This document shows, in pieces, positions 12,753-24,714 of a DNA stretch of 64,000 nt. The notes under the pieces were generated by a model. It saw only the letters and a list, made by a program, of their open reading frames with translations. It did no database searches and was not told where the DNA came from. Each line of letters starts with the position of its first letter. Within the stretch, counting starts at the first letter, position 1. The position numbers were made by a program, and so were the translations under genes. This stretch comes from Zygnema cylindricum (taxonomy: Eukaryota; Streptophyta; Zygnematophyceae; Zygnematales; Zygnemataceae). The DNA lies in the NCBI GenBank assembly GCA_037447655.1, contig JBBHKE010001475.1:62809-126808 (forward strand), read 5' to 3'.

Positions 12753-13960
12753 CAGGAAGAAGGCATTGGTTTCTCAGAAGGCAAAAAATTTAGAAGGTTT
12801 TTTAGAAGGCTTTTTAGTAGGTATGTTGTGATTTTTTAAGAAGGTTTTTGAAGGTTCTTTTCAATTTTGCTTTTTTGTATTTTGGTTTTTTAACTTGTTT
12901 TGCGTGTAAGAAAACTCCTCCAATTCTTTTCGTATTTTGTTTTTTTGTATGTTTTCTTTTTCATGTTTTGTGTCCTCGTTGCTTTTGAAAAACATAAATA
13001 GAAGAGGTATATATCGAGGAAATTCTTGGTCGATATATTGTAATATCAGTACAAAGTAATATCGACAGACCGAAAAATCGATATTTATATTCGAGTTTGC
13101 CGATAAATAAGTAACGAAATAAATATCGATATCGCGATAGCTGGCCATAATTCATCGATAAACTAATACCAAACTATAATATATATTTCGCCAAATCTTA
13201 ACCGAACATTTGATTGGCTGGAAATTATGTGCACAAAATCTGATTAAAGAAAGTTTTACTGAACGAAGTCAAACATTTGGTGCATGGAACTTTTTTTCGG
13301 ACGGCAATAAATTGTCTTTTCCAAAGTAGTTGCTCATTGGAAAATGGGCAGAAAATGAAAGTGATAATAGAAAATGGTAGGAAATTGGATTACGAGTGTG
13401 GATTGGGCGTTTTATAACTGACAAAATGGAAAATTGGTTCTGTGAAATGGCGTAGATTTGAAAGCTCAAAGACTTATTATAGTATTTTTTTGTTTCCTTT
13501 TCTTTTTACAGGCGATTTTGGCGAATGTTTTAGCGAAAATATGACAGAATCGACTGAAAGAGGAGAATATCCTCAGGAAGATTCTCGACTTTCTGCCCGG
13601 AAAAATGAGAAAAAAACTTTTTTTTAACATATTTCCGGTTCTCGCTTTGACATGGGAATTCTGCCAATTGGGGCAAATCGGGGTTTTTGACAAATTATTA
13701 ATCGGTCAAAAACTAAAATTGTAGTCAAAACTTGTCTCTTGTGACAAATTTGATCGATAATCTTTTACGTATAAAGAAGAAAATATTTGTGATGTATCTA
13801 GTATGAATAAAATAATAAAAAAACAGCTCATTAGTCATTTTACCAAAAAATAGTCATTTGGAGAAAAATTAACACAAAAACCGGAAAAGTTTTTAAAATT
13901 TTTTGGATAGATGAGTCCAAAATATTCCTCTTCTCTGTAAATAAAGTTTCATTGAGTTTG
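12668..13960 (+). other. SelW 3'UTR with a predicted intron
   Basis: After the stop the exon appears to continue to 12714, where a GTAAGT donor follows. A strong acceptor (TTTTTACAG) at 13511 opens a second 3'UTR exon holding the SECIS candidate. An AATAAA-like signal lies near 13940. The predicted intron 12715-13511 includes a ~32-base T run (12721-12752) and an AT-rich stretch full of CGATAT words. An alternative acceptor follows the T run. Confidence 0.5.
13533..13596 (+). promoter_or_regulatory. Candidate SECIS element
   Basis: Matches the eukaryotic SECIS layout. Lower helix GCGAAAA pairs with TTTCTGC (with mismatch). The 5' quartet ATGAC is at 13541. A helix pairs AGAATC with GATTCT and CTGA with TCAG. 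AAA at 13557 stands 12 nt after ATGA at the start of the apical loop. The 3' quartet partner CGAC is at 13586. Spacing and motifs agree with the ATGA-AA-GA consensus. No folding program was run. Confidence 0.68.
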
Positions 13961-16900
13961 ATTTTGGTGTGATTTTGTCTTTGGTCATTTCCATAAAAAA
14001 ACATAGAAATAAGTGCATGAAAAAGAACATTTTTTTTCCCTCTTCTGTGACTTCTTTTACTCTTCTCATCCTTCTTAAGCTTCTAGTTCTCCTCTCGAGC
14101 TTTAGGTTTTTACCTCTCCGTCCCTCTGTGCTTTCTTTATCTCTCCTCTTTTTTTTAGGTTTTTCTCTTTCCTTTCAATTTTCTCCTTTCACTCGTTTCT
14201 TCCTCCTTTCTTTTTTTCAATCTCCGTCTTTTCTCTACGTCTATCCTTCCTCATTTTTTTTCTGTCCTTTCTTTCTTTGTTTTCAATCTCTTAAACTTCC
14301 TTTACTTATTTCCTATCTTTGTCCTTTCTTTCCCCTTATTTTACCTCTCTCCTTCCTCTCATTAACTTTCTTCCTTGGTTTCCTATCTTCTATGGTCACG
14401 TAGATTGTCGATTTCCATTGGACCTTAAGTTATATTTTTTTAAAAAGACTAAAACTGTCACCAGTCAATTATTCTTATGCCTACATTATTTCATTGTTCT
14501 GTTTTCTTTCTCTTTTTCTAAATAATAAGTTTGTTTATCATTTACACAAACCGAATATTAATATTAACCTAATAACCTAATATTAGTTAGCCATATTGAT
14601 CTGTGATATTAACCTAATACTGAGACTACTTTTCCCCTTTAGTTTTGTGGATTTCAAGGAAGCTTTCTTCGACGTTGGTCATCATCGTTTAAAAGGGGTA
14701 TACATACCTGTATAATGCTATGTTTTTTTTTTTTATATACGTTTAAAACAATTTCGGCAAAAAACAAATTTAGGTCTCGAAGGAAAGCACCCCGAAATTG
14801 CTCACTGTTGTTTTCCTTCGACTTTTTTTGTTTGTGTCAAAAAAATAAAAAAAATTATAATAATAACAACAATAATGTGGCATTTGTACTTCAGAAACCT
14901 TATTGAGTCTCTGTCGGAAATAACCGCTGAAGGCTAATATATGACAAATGGTAAAGGACAACAGCAGAATGAGAAAAGACAACTAAATATCTAGAGAAAG
15001 ACAAAGACAATGGAAAAGAAGACAGAACAAATAGTAAAAGACAAAAAGGCCAGGGAGGAGGAAGGACAACTAATTATCTAGCAAAAGACAAAGGGGGAAG
15101 GGATAGGAACAGAGGACAGTAGAGGACAGGAGAAGATTACCAAATGGCAAGGGAGAAAAGACAAACGACAGCAAAAGAAGACAGAGGGGAGGACAAGAAA
15201 ATAACTATTCAAGAGCAAAAAAGAAAAGACAAATGACAACAAAAGACAAAAGACAAAGGATAAAGGACACACATAAATCTCTACCTAAATCTCTTCCTAA
15301 TACTATTCATTCCTCCTTCCAAGCAACAACATTCCAGATACCTTCTTGCCTACAAAGCATTAAAAAAACAAAAAAAAAACAAAAACACGAGGTTTTTGTC
15401 CTATTAACTATATTGCAAAGTGGAAATGTTTTGCTCATGATGGGATTGTTAACACCATTTTATTTGATGTTTTAGATGGAAGGTTTACAAATCTGAAGTA
15501 CTATACTGTGAATAACTATTTAAGTACTAGAATTTTCGGTGTCAGGACATTTGACTCTATTTTGACTCTTTTGCCATTTCACCAAGCTTCTAGTGTCTTG
15601 GGTGCCAATCCTCCCTCTCCCTCTCCCTCATGCTCTCCCTCTCCCTCTCCCTCTCCCTCTTGCTCTCTCTCTCCCTCTTGCTCTCTCTCTCCCTTCCCTC
15701 TTGCTCTTGCTCTCCCTCGTTGCCCTCTCCCTCTTGGTATCCCTCTCCCTCTCTTTAGGGGTCACTTATGCTTGTCCCACTGAGTTCTCGACATCTCAAC
15801 ATTCTCAACAAACCCTTCCTTTACAATCTTCATTAGCACGAGAATTGAGATTTTGTCCGTGATTTCGATATCTTAAAAATTATTATTTAGGCTCCTCTCG
15901 TCCTATACTATGGAACCCCATCTCTTAGACGTCCTGACTTTGTTGTAGGACTCTCTTTGACTCGCTCCATCCCACGTTTGTATTGATCTAACGGTTCTAT
16001 TGTCTTAAGTTTTGTTTTGCTAGACATTTTTTTGTTGGCTCATTGGTAGACTTTATGGTGGGACACTTTTTCGACTTCCTTCGTCCCGTATTTCATACCG
16101 ATCTAATGTTCATAGGTCATTAGCAAGTCCTCCTCATGATTTCCCTCAGGGTTTTTGTCTTACCATCTCAAGGGATACTAATGCTCAAGAGATAATGGCT
16201 AGGTGTAAGATTGTTCCTTTGAAGAGAGTGAGATTGGGGGGCCTTTGAAGGCAAGCTTGGGAATCGAGTTTATAGAGCATCTTTTAAACAACATTGCCCA
16301 CTCTCTTATTCAGGTGGCCCTTGGTATATTTGTCTTCAAGACCTTTAGACAGTGTCGGTGAGCTTTTCGGTTTCAACAATATTTTGAGGATCTTTTAACG
16401 CTTCGTGCACCGACTCCCACCATTTCAATTCGTAACTTTGAGCCTCTACAATACGTTAAGGAACTCGCCACTTATTTCCATCTCTCAAGGTACAATAATT
16501 AAAATGTCTCGTGCTGTCTTACACCTTGAGTAGCGGCTGCGGGCTTTGATGATTTTTTAGTTAGTTATCGGTTAGTTCTTTATTACTAGCGGAAACATTC
16601 CTCTTCAAATATGTTATATCCTCAAAATGTTGTGATTAGTAGACATCATCAAGCCAAATGGCGACAATTCCCCTATCTGCACGGGCAAACTTTTGTCCTA
16701 CTCCATGGCCCGTGATATGAGTATATAGTGTTTGGTGGTGTTTCATTACTATTTTTTTGTCATGGGTTGCTAATAAAGGTTTGCGAATTGGTGCTCTATG
16801 ACCATTGGATCCCCGTTTCAACTAGATTCTCCTCTATGTTTATGTGTCGGTTGCTTTTATATAGTGGATCTTAACCTTATCTTTTCAAAGCATATGATTG

Positions 16901-17026
16901 CCCACGTGACCAATTTTCCAAGTTTTCCCTTTTGACTCCATCCTCCTACCTTGAAATGGGGGGAGGAACCTAGTTTTTTCGAAAAAACTTATTCGTATAA
17001 TTTGAAGTTTATTCTCTTTAAACTTC

Positions 17027-17057
<31 letters not shown>

Positions 17058-17215
17058 AGTACTAGTGTTGTGTATCGCGTAAAAAGTTATCACCATCGAA
17101 CGGTTAAAGTCCATGACATATCGCACCGAGACAAACAAATCATATCCCATTATGTATTTGAAAACATGCAATACAACTTAAATTTAGTACTTAATAAATT
17201 TATATAATATATTAT
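13961..17215. other. Intergenic sequence with a CT microsatellite; no gene recognised
   Basis: Pyrimidine-rich sequence at 14030-14390, a CCCTCT microsatellite at 15605-15760, and (TA)n at 17026-17052. The stretch 15900-16520 looks like degraded coding or repeat sequence, but I find no motif. Nothing else can be supported. Confidence 0.5.
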
Positions 17216-17224
17216 TTTATTGAA

Positions 17225-17909
17225 TATTGAAAAGTAAGTTGTAGTAAGTCTTAGGAATTTGAGTTTAGGACTTAAAATATTTTTGGACCACCAACTGTTC
17301 AACTTTATGTATATTTAGTGTGGATTTTTTAGTATCTTCTCGAATAGTTATCTTTGAGTAAATTAGTGTGTACGACCGCCTATGAATGTAGACGTGAAAC
17401 ATATCTCTCGGATATTTTGGGTCTAGATATTGTTACTAGACAATTTTGGTCAAAGTACATAGATTTTTGTCAGTAGATATTTAGGTGAACCTTGTACATA
17501 CGTTTTAGATGTTTTCTAGATCTTTTGAGTATTTAGTTCACTTAGGATTGATCAATTCAATATAAAATGTTTATTCTACACAAAGTTAAGGAAATTAGAG
17601 CACTAAGTGCAGTTTAAGGTGTTTTGTGATCTATTGTCTTTGATTTGCTTGTAGTACATGTTTGTTTAGTTGAAAGGCCTCTTTCATTTGTAGTTACATA
17701 TCTTACACTATTGATCTAGTCTGATAGGTATTCCTCTTTGGGTTTGCTTCTGCTAACATGTTTGATAATGGCTCAGCTCCTCCTGCAAGTGCTCCTATTA
17801 GCCCTGGTGCTCCACCTGCTCCTCTAGGGACGAATATCCCAGCTGGTGTAAGTGTGACTCTTAGTGGGAGCGGATCACAACCGAGTCTAAATGCCCCTGA
17901 CCTTCAACA
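17225..17909 (+). repeat. 5' LTR of the Copia element
   Basis: 685 bp, high identity to 22091-22774. Its 3' part includes an ATG (17758) and an open frame that continues into gag, so the terminal repeat reaches into potential coding sequence. Confidence 0.9.
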
Positions 17910-18720
17910 GGTTATGGGCCCACCGCCCAAAATGCCTACCTTTGATGGATCGGACTACTTGTACTGGGAAGATATCAGGCTTCTGTAAGAGGGACTTGTC
18001 ATCCATTGTGGATGGGACTGTTGATGAGACTGCACCGGATTGGAGAAAGAAGAATCTCCACTGCCTCAACGTTTTGAAGCAGTCTATGACAAAGGAGTTG
18101 GTAATGTCTTACCTTGAGATGAAAAAGGCTTCTCAAATTTGGTTTAGTGTACATGCTATGTATGTTCAGCTAGATGTCACTGTTCACACTAATATAGCAA
18201 CATAAATCTTTGAATTTAGATATTCTGGAGGAAGTATGTCAGATCATTGCCATGCTATGAAAAGGTTGTTATTTCAGAGTACAAGTGCAAGTGGGGACTT
18301 TTCACCACCTCAGCAGGCTATGTTATTGATGAGAACTTTACCTAATGAGTATAAGGGAGCCATGGATAGGCTTAGGGCTCTACTTCAGCGTCAATGGAAC
18401 ATAGCATTAGCAATTCAACTTATTTTGAGTGAAGAAGCTAACCAGATTTCACAAAGAGGTAGTAGTAAGTCTGTTCGTGCACTAGCTAACCAGTTTTCGG
18501 ATTCTAAGATTGACATTGGCAGTGGCAGAGGTAGTGGTCCTAAAAGGTCACCTTTGACATGCTATTATGTGATGAAAAAGGGCATGTGTTCAGAATTTGT
18601 AATGCATACAAACGAGCGAAAGCCACAAAAAAATTTTGTTGTGGATGGGACGAAAGTCGGGTTCCTTCTCAATCAGGTGGCCGACCAACTAGTCTCTTCA
18701 ACGAACTTAAGGAGGAGGAC
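17758..18720 (+). pseudogene. Copia gag region, frameshifted
   Basis: Gag-like reading starts in the LTR or at the ATG within the primer site and includes MPTFDGSDYLYWED. A one-base frameshift near 17980 and a stop at about 18203 break it. It continues at 18236-18724. A CCHC zinc knuckle (pattern C-x2-C-x4-H-x4-C) near 18559-18600 is split between frames. Confidence 0.75.
17910..17922 (+). promoter_or_regulatory. Primer binding site, half-tRNA type
   Basis: GGTTATGGGCCCA immediately after the 5' LTR is complementary to the anticodon-arm sequence TGGGCCCATAACC of plant initiator tRNA-Met. Copia and Ty5-type elements are known to prime from such an internal site instead of the tRNA 3' end. Confidence 0.75.
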
Positions 18721-18727
18721 GTGAGCA

Positions 18728-20120
18728 GCTTTCCCATCAACTATGAAAATAAATACTTTGCGATGGCACAAACAACAAAAGGCGTGGAGGAAGACGAATG
18801 GCAATGGACTCCAGTGCATCTGCCCACGTGCTGCAATCGCCATCTATTTGAGAGTATTCAATATGTTTTACCCATCAAAATTTATTTTAGTGATGATACC
18901 TTTGTTGAGTCGAAAACAAAGGGGAGGGTGTAACTTATGTTGAATGTAGAGGGAAAACTTGTGAAAAGGGTCTTGTAAAATGTGTTGCTTGTCCCAGCTT
19001 TTAAAAGAAACTTTTTCTCTACATCAGTGGTAGAAAAGAAAGGTTTTAAAACTATATCTGAGAATGGGAAGAAAACAGTGAGTATGAATGGGAATATAGC
19101 AGAGGGATTTGCTGGAGAAAACAATTTGTATCGGTTGAGTCTTGCAAATGATAATGACAATGATGTTATGTACTCAAGTGTAATCAATGATTGTGATTTA
19201 TGGCATAAACGATTAGGACATGTGAATTATGATAGATTAGAAAAGATGGTAAATCAAAAAATGGTGGAAGGTGTAAAAATTAGTCAAAACCATCATCAAT
19301 ATATATGTGATGGTTGTGCAATGGGAAAAATTCATAAGTTGCCTTTCCCTTCGCAAACTGATCATAGAAGTAACAGGGTGATAGAACTAATTTATTCAGA
19401 TGTATGGGGGCCATCTAGGTATCCATTTGTGGGAGGTGCTAAGTTTATGCCTACCTTTACTGATGACTATAATAGATTTACTACAGCTTATTTTTTGAAA
19501 AGCAAGGATGAAGTCTTTTCAAGATTTAAAGAGTATAAGGCTTGGGTTGAAAATCGGCATGAGAGAAATACAGCAGGATTCAGATTTGATAATGGAGGGG
19601 AGTACATTTCTAATGAGTTTGCAAAATTCCTAAAATTGCATGGAATCTCACGTCAGTTAACCGTTCCTTATTCTCCAGAACAAAACGGTGTTTCAGAGAG
19701 GATGAATATGACCATATTAGAGTGTGATAGGACAATGATGGCAGATATGGACATAGATTTAAAATTTTGGGCAGAGGCTATGAATTGTGCAACTTATGTG
19801 AGAAACGGGCTAGAAACAAGAGCAGTAAAAGATAAAACTCCCTACGAAATGTGGACAGGACACAAACCAGATGTAAGTCACTTCAAAGTTATTCGAAGTA
19901 AGATATTTATGCTAGATGATGATCCACAGAAATAGAAATTAGAGCCAAAAGGCATACCAGGGATATTTCTAGGGTATGATGATCATGCCAAGGGTTATAA
20001 AGTATATGACATTAAGAGAAATAGAGTCGTGGTAGCTAGAAACATTACAGTGAAGGATGAGGGAAAAAGGAGTAGATGTATTTAGTCAACGTACAGATGA
20101 AAAGAAAGATCGACGTGTTG
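18728..20120 (+). pseudogene. Copia protease and integrase, disrupted
   Basis: A protease active-site remnant (DSSASAH, for the usual DSGASAH) lies near 18808 in a different frame from its neighbours. The longest intact stretch (18982-19935) holds the HHCC pre-integrase motif (WHKRLGH...CDGCAMGK) and the core catalytic Asp, Asp and Glu (SDVWGPS, RFDNGGEY, NGVSERMN). It stops at 19933. Confidence 0.85.
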
Positions 20121-20442
20121 ATTATATCTTTTTAGAGGAAAATCCTATGTTTTTCAAGAAAAATATAGAAAATGCATCTACATCAACTCAAAGTGACTTT
20201 CAATCATCTTCTCCACCAGAAAAAAAAATGTTACGTCTGAAAGAGTTGCAGACTCTCCAGTAGCAGACTCTCCTCTACCTCAAGCTAAAACTGAATCACA
20301 AGAAGAATCACATATATCGAGGATAAGGACCCAACCATCTATACCAGCGAAAGAATTTCCAGGTGGAGTTAGGCGAAGTGCACGACTCAAAGGAGAAAAT
20401 GCAGCCTTTACTCACTCAGCACACACAAAAGATCCTCTAACG

Positions 20443-22075
20443 TTGACGGAAGCTTTTTCGAGTAATAAAAGGGAACACTGGGTGGAAGCCGTTAATGAAG
20501 AAATGAAGTTCATCATGGAGGCCCAAACTTCGGATCTGGTGGAACTTCCTCCAGGGAGAAAGGCTATTGGAAGTAAATGGGTGTTTAAATTAAAATTCAA
20601 CCCATGTTATACCATAGACAGGTATAACGCTCGCTTGGTTGCTAAGGGATATAATCAAAAGGAGGGGATAGATTATGAAGAAAATTTTTCACCGGTTGTA
20701 AGGTTTCCATCTGTCCGCATTTTACTTTCATTAGCTGCCATAAAAGATTTTGACATCCACCAAATGGATGTCAAAACTACCTTTTTGCATGGTGATTTAG
20801 ATGAGGTCATTTATATGATGCAGCCAGAGGGTTATGAGGAAGCAAGAAAAGAAAATCTTGTGTGCAGACTTATAAAATCTTTGTATGGCCTAAAACATGC
20901 CCCAAGGCAAATGAACCGAAAGTTAGATGAGTTCTTGACAGGATTAGGATCTAGTATAATTAGCTCTGATCATTCAGTATATGTGATGTGTGGTTATAAT
21001 CCAGATGAGGTGATATTCATTGTTGTGTATGTTGATGATTTGTTGCTAATTAGTAGGAACAAATAAGGAATTGTTAGAGTAAAACACACACTTAATTCAC
21101 AATTTGAAATGAAGGATTTGGGTGAGGCAAAAGATATTCTTGGCATACAAGCTGAAAGAGATAGAGAAAAGAAAATCATTAAGCTAACTCAAAAAGAAGC
21201 GATAGGAAACATGTTGGATATATTTGGCTTGGCTGATGCCAAAGGTTGTGCAACTCCTATGGACTATAAGCAAAAAATTGAAGGAATGGAGCATGAGTTT
21301 GGAGTCATAATAGATGAGGAACTCAGTGCAGAAGAGCAAAAATTTATGTCCCAAACAGAGAAGTAGTAGAAAGTCTAATTTACTTCATCAATTGCACTAG
21401 GCCCGATATAGTTGCAGTTGTTAGAGAAGTAGTAGGAAGTCTAATTTACTTCATCAATTGCACTAGGCCCGATATAGTTGCAGCTGTTTGTGTGTTGAGC
21501 AAAAATCTACAAAATCCACGAATGAGAGACTGGGAGGCAGCAAAAAGGGTTTTAAGATATCTTTTCGGGACCAAAAGTCTTTGGCTTACTTTGGGAGGGG
21601 ACAAAGTTAGCATTAATACTAGGAGTGATGCTAGAGGGTGATGTGCCTAGTAGGAAGTCTACAACTGGGTATGTCATTCAGATTGAAAGTGGAACTTGTA
21701 GTTGGAGTAGTAAAATTCAAAAAGTCACGGCACAATCAACTATGGAAGCGGAATACATGGCTGCGAGCGCAGCCTTGAAAGAGCTTTCGATTAAGGCATT
21801 TCTTCAAGAATTAGGGTTTACACAACACGGAACACAAATAATGTGATGCGACAATCAGGCAACCATTTCTGTGGCTACAAATCCAAGTCACCATTTTAAA
21901 AGTAAGCATATGGACATTCGACGACATTTGGTACGATAAAAAGTATTCGCAAGAGTGGTCAAACTTTGTTATTTGTCTGATGAGGAAATGGTTGCGGACA
22001 TGTTGACAAAAGCCCTTTCATCTACTAAGTTGGAGTCCTACACAAAAGCGTGTGGTCTAAGTGAGTAAGTCTTCT
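20443..22075 (+). pseudogene. Copia reverse transcriptase and RNase H, disrupted
   Basis: The reverse transcriptase segment 20443-21066 carries the WVFKLK, VAKGYNQKEGIDY, DVKTTFLHG and YVDDLLL motifs and ends at a premature TAA. The reading resumes at 21109 (KDLGEAKDILGI). It is broken again by a stop at 21364 in a 66-bp tandem duplication (21358-21489), and RNase H follows from 21625 (SRKSTTGYV, STMEAEY). More stops occur before the 3' LTR. Confidence 0.88.
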
Positions 22076-22090
22076 AAAGCTTAAGGGGAG

Positions 22091-22774
22091 TATTCAAAAG
22101 TAAGCTTTAGTAAGTCTTAGGAATTTGAGTCTAGGACTTAGAATATTTTTGGACCACCAACTATTCAATATTAGGTATATTTAGTGTGGATTTTTTAGTG
22201 TCTTCTCAAATAGTTATCTCTGAGTAAATGAGTGTGTACGGCCGCCTATGAATGTAGACGTGAAACATATCTACCGGATATTTTGGGTCTAGATATTGTT
22301 ATTAGACAATTTCGGTCCAAGTACATAGATTATTGTCAACAGATATTTAGGTGAACCGTGTACATACGTTTTAGATGTTTTCTAGATCTTTTGAGTATTT
22401 AGCTCAATTAGGATTGATCAATTCAATACAGAATATACATTCTACACAGAGTTAAGGAAATGAGAGCACTAAGTGCAGTTTAAGGTGTTTTGTGTTATAT
22501 TGTCTTTGATTTGTTTGTAGTACATGTTTATTTGATTGAAATGCCTCTTTCATTTGTAGTTACATATCTTACAGGATTGATCTCGTTTAATAAGTATTCC
22601 TGTTTGGGTTTGCTTCTGCTAACATGTCTATAATGGCTCAGCTCCAGCTGCAAGTGCTCTTATTAGCCTTAGTGCTCCACCTGCTCCTCCAAGGACGAAT
22701 ATCCCAGCTGGTGCAAGTGTGACTCCTAGTGGGAGTGGATCACAGCCGAGTGTAAATGCCCTTGACCTTCAACA
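22091..22774 (+). repeat. 3' LTR of the Copia element
   Basis: 684 bp, matches 17225-17909 with scattered substitutions. The divergence means the insertion is not recent. It includes the diverged copy of the gag-like start region. Confidence 0.9.
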
Positions 22775-22779
22775 TTGAA

Positions 22780-23900
22780 AACATTAAATAGTATGTTATT
22801 CCATGTACGACTTTAATTTAATTAGGGAACTTCTCTCTCCACGACGCAACATGTAAAGGTCAAAGAAATAGTAAGTTATAAATTTAGTACGTATAAAACT
22901 GAAAGTTTAGTAACGAATATGCCACACTAATTTTGTCAAATGCAAATGATAATCTGTCATCGTTGTTTTTGCAAACTGTTTGTTTTTTTTGTGAGCAATC
23001 TACATATAGTAAGCATTACGTAGTTGCTTTTTGGATTGGTTACCTTGAAATTTGACGAATTAATGTCTTATACTTGTTCGCCCACTAGAGCAGTTGCACG
23101 CGTCTGGTATTTTATAAAACATATTTTGCAAGCAAAACGGTCAAGGGTCCCGATACATCGCTCTGAGACCAACAAATTCTTTATCGACGATAAGTAGAAA
23201 AAGATATAGTGTGGTATATTATAGTACTTTATGATACATTGTATTATAATTTTCATTGTATATAGCGTGGAATGCCACGTGTAACAATCTGTTCGGTTCT
23301 CTGTGTAACAAAATAGCGGAGGTCCAGTACGACGGAATAAACCGTACAATTGTACAGTGCGAGGTGTACAATTATTGCCGATAGTTATCGGCACCGCTGT
23401 CATTGCGAAAAAAAACCGATATTATCTGTTTTTTGTCGGTGACAACACCGGTCACTGGTTTCGAAATATCGTGCCAATATATCGATTATCCGCAAGCCAA
23501 AAAAATGAACATATCAATTACTGGCAAAACCTTGACGATACACAACACTGGAAAAACTCTGAAAACCAGAAAAGACATTTTGGAACGAGTATGAGACTAC
23601 GAAGACATAAAGACGAGCGAAAAAATAAAAAAAAAACAACAAACGCGGTATTTTACTGATATATCGGGATTTTTGTAATAACAATATATCGGATATATCG
23701 TAGTGAAATATCTATACATTATCGGGTACACAACTACACAAATCTAGGCATATGTCGAGTAGCGGCAAGGTGACTTTGATACACAACACTAATATTATAT
23801 ACGCGTATGTTCGTTGGTTTTAAATTCTCATTTGCCGGTGCCTTTTGTATTATTTTTAGCCTCCGTGTAAACATTTTTATATTCGTACAGACGTGAAAAT
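22780..23900. other. AT-rich sequence with CGATAT words; no gene
   Basis: Contains a stretch (23370-23720) dense in ATATCG/CGATAT words, similar in style to 13000-13160. No coding or RNA gene recognised. Confidence 0.45.
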
Positions 23901-23904
23901 CTAA

Positions 23905-24714
23905 GGGTATTTTCGTATGTAACCGAAACTTAGTTTTGCTACTTTGTTTTTTAGCGAAGATTCTCCGTACCGATTTCAAAGCATTCGGATGTAAACGCAA
24001 ATAATTTGTCCCTTAAAAAAGTGACTTACGTAGACGTGTACGAAGAATTGTGACAAATGAAGTGGTAAATAAAAGGAGGCGAAGATTCCACTCGCCTTCA
24101 ATTTGAGGCGTTTCTCCGCACGCTGTACAATTTTTGTGACTTCGAATATCCGTACGCCACATTGTCGACGTGTCAAAACCCTAAAATACCTTTCGCTGTC
24201 GCAAAGAATTTGCGGTTTCGTTTATCGTCTTCCCACTTGCCGACAGGTGCCCAATATTTTTAATACCCCGTATGTGTGAAGACACGTGTTTTTGAGAGAG
24301 ACGGCCCCTGTACGGATCAGCACACGCAAAACATTACGCACAGGCTGGAAAAGTGCAATGTGTTTTTTTTTGGGTACTCCTCGCACAAAAATTGTAAAAA
24401 ACTTCAAAGACGTGCGACAGTGTCTGCCTATTCGCTCACCTTATTGGACTTTATTTCAAATCACCTCGCGAGGTGATTTAATGTAAAGTTTGAACATGTG
24501 TTGAAAGGACGCGAAAGTGGGTCAAAATGCGCTAAACGACAAATTTTATCGCGCTAGACGACAAACTACTGTACGTCTAAAGTTTCAGGGTAACGCAACT
24601 TGTACGGTGGTAATTTTTTTTTTTTGGTACGGCTGCGGGTTTTCTCTTTTTTTTCTAAGTTATGGAGGAAAATGACAGAAAATAACTGGAACTTTAGCAC
24701 ATGCGAAAATACCC
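23905..24714. mobile_element. MITE with TAA target duplication (GGG(C/T)A family, copy 2)
   Basis: 810 bp with terminal inverted repeats GGGTATTTTCGTATGT and ACATGCGAAAATACCC, flanked by TAA on both sides. The interior is homologous to 34062-35050, including the palindrome CACCTCGCGAGGTG at 24462. TSD and GGG start fit PIF/Harbinger-type MITEs. Confidence 0.82.

Larger units (their letters stand above)
17225..22774 (+). mobile_element. Ty1/Copia LTR retrotransposon, full length but decayed
   Basis: A 5.55-kb element with direct long terminal repeats (17225-17909 and 22091-22774) and a 5-bp target duplication TTGAA on each side (17220-17224, 22775-22779). Domains run in Copia order on the plus strand: gag, zinc knuckle, protease, integrase, reverse transcriptase, RNase H. 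Several frameshifts and stops break the polyprotein, so it is inactive. The polypurine tract AAGGGGAG directly precedes the 3' LTR. The LTR ends TTCAACA, with a start TATTGAA that looks like a mutated inverted match. Confidence 0.93.
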
